A DNA stretch of 64,000 nucleotides from Helianthus annuus (Eukaryota; Streptophyta; Magnoliopsida; Asterales; Asteraceae): contig NC_035443.2 of the NCBI RefSeq assembly GCF_002127325.2, forward strand, positions 29,683,090 to 29,747,089, in the 5' to 3' direction. Shown here piece by piece: positions 63,494 through 64,000 of this stretch. The position numbers and the translations under genes are program-made. Within the stretch, counting starts at the first letter, position 1. Every line of letters begins with the position of its first letter. The notes below the pieces were generated by a model that saw only the letters and a list, made by a program, of their open reading frames with translations, ran no database searches and was not told where the DNA came from.

Positions 63494-64000
63494 TTACTTG
63501 AAATAGAGCTTTAAGTGTATTGCATTCCAGGATCTTGGTAGCATATCCCCTTTCATATCCTTGAGTCTATATGCTCCTTTCCCTGCTTCTGATTCAACCT
63601 CGTATGGTCCTTCCCATTTTGGAGCTAGCTTGCCATCGGAAGGATTAGTAGTATTCTGAAAAGCTTTTCTTAACACCCAATCACCAACTCGAAATCTTCT
63701 AGTCCTTATATTCTTGTTATATGCCCTGGATATTCTTTGTTGATACGCTGCCATCCTTAACCTTGCTGCATCCCTTTTTTCATCTATAGTATCCAAATCT
63801 TGACATAAATCCTCAGGATTCCATTCAGGATCCTGTAAGATAGATCTCGCAGTAGGTATCGTCATTTCCGTTGGAATCATTGCTTCTGCTCCAAACACCA
63901 AGGAAAATGGGGTCTGGCCTGTGGCATTCTTTACCGTCGTTCTATCAGCCCACAAAACAAAGGGTAATTCATCTGCCCATCTTCCCTTCTTGGCCCCTAA
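63494..64000 (-). CDS. pol: E1 pol, integrase C-terminus, partial
   Basis: Open from the window edge to TGA/TAA at 63494. Reads LPFVLWADRTTVKNATGQTP, FSLVFGAEAMIPTEM, RRFRVGDWVLRKAFQNTTNP and KWEGPYEVESEAGKGAYRLK, the end of a Tat integrase. It is clearly related to but diverged from E2/E3 (for example GPYEVES against GPYLIEA). The rest of pol, gag and the 5' LTR of E1 are outside the window. Confidence 0.9.
   Translation of the reverse strand, partial: LGAKKGRWADELPFVLWADRTTVKNATGQTPFSLVFGAEAMIPTEMTIPTARSILQDPEWNPEDLCQDLDTIDEKRDAARLRMAAYQQRISRAYNKNIRTRRFRVGDWVLRKAFQNTTNPSDGKLAPKWEGPYEVESEAGKGAYRLKDMKGDMLPRSWNAIHLKLYFK

Overview
This is plant nuclear heterochromatin made almost entirely of transposable elements. 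I see no host gene, rRNA gene or tRNA gene. The element types (Tekay-like chromoviruses, Athila-like and Tat-like Ty3/gypsy elements, a CACTA transposon, a LINE tail, copia-like and gypsy-like solo LTRs) point to a dicot with a large genome. Asteraceae is my guess from general similarity only.

The window is a Russian doll and the nesting gives the order of insertion. The host of everything else is element D, an old Athila-like retrotransposon on the minus strand. Its primer-binding site is at 37041-37058, gag and protease lie between 29.8 and 37.0 kb, and the start of reverse transcriptase is split between 29.4-29.8 kb and 24749-24857. Into D went A (minus-strand Tekay-like chromovirus, 1-24748, leaving the window at the left), F (CACTA-like DNA transposon 24858-29366, holding two nested MITEs), G (3.2 kb solo LTR, 30586-33804), H (730 bp solo LTR, 34869-35598) and a truncated LINE (37480-37849).

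Element A was interrupted in its RNase H region by B (2087-19239, minus, 5 bp duplication ACTGC). B is a non-autonomous element with one 464 aa ORF, no polymerase and a tRNA-Asp primer site like that of D. The 3' LTR of B was interrupted by C (2803-12828, plus strand, duplication CAGGA), a full-length Tekay-like chromovirus whose two 2479 bp LTRs look identical.

On the right the LINE was interrupted by E1 (37850 to beyond 64000), E1 by E2 (41690-63229, duplication AAGGT), and the gag gene of E2 by E3 (50773-61553, duplication GCCAT). E1-E3 are three minus-strand Tat-lineage elements with a tRNA-Lys primer site and a second, plant-type RNase H. E3 is intact. In E2 and E3 gag-pro and pol share a frame and are separated by one UAG in the leaky context CAA-UAG-CAA-UUA.

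The most unusual system is in E1-E3. Between pol and the 3' LTR each carries a four-exon gene on the strand opposite to gag-pol. In E2 and E3 it has its own TATA box. Exon phases match in all three copies, and the reading frame is intact in E1 and E3 although their proteins are well diverged. Other notable signals are a spliceable intron near the start of gag in A and C, a covarying hairpin plus duplicated PPT/LTR-start module at the 3' end of A and C, a retropepsin-like protein without its catalytic motif in B, and GC-rich hairpin modules throughout B.
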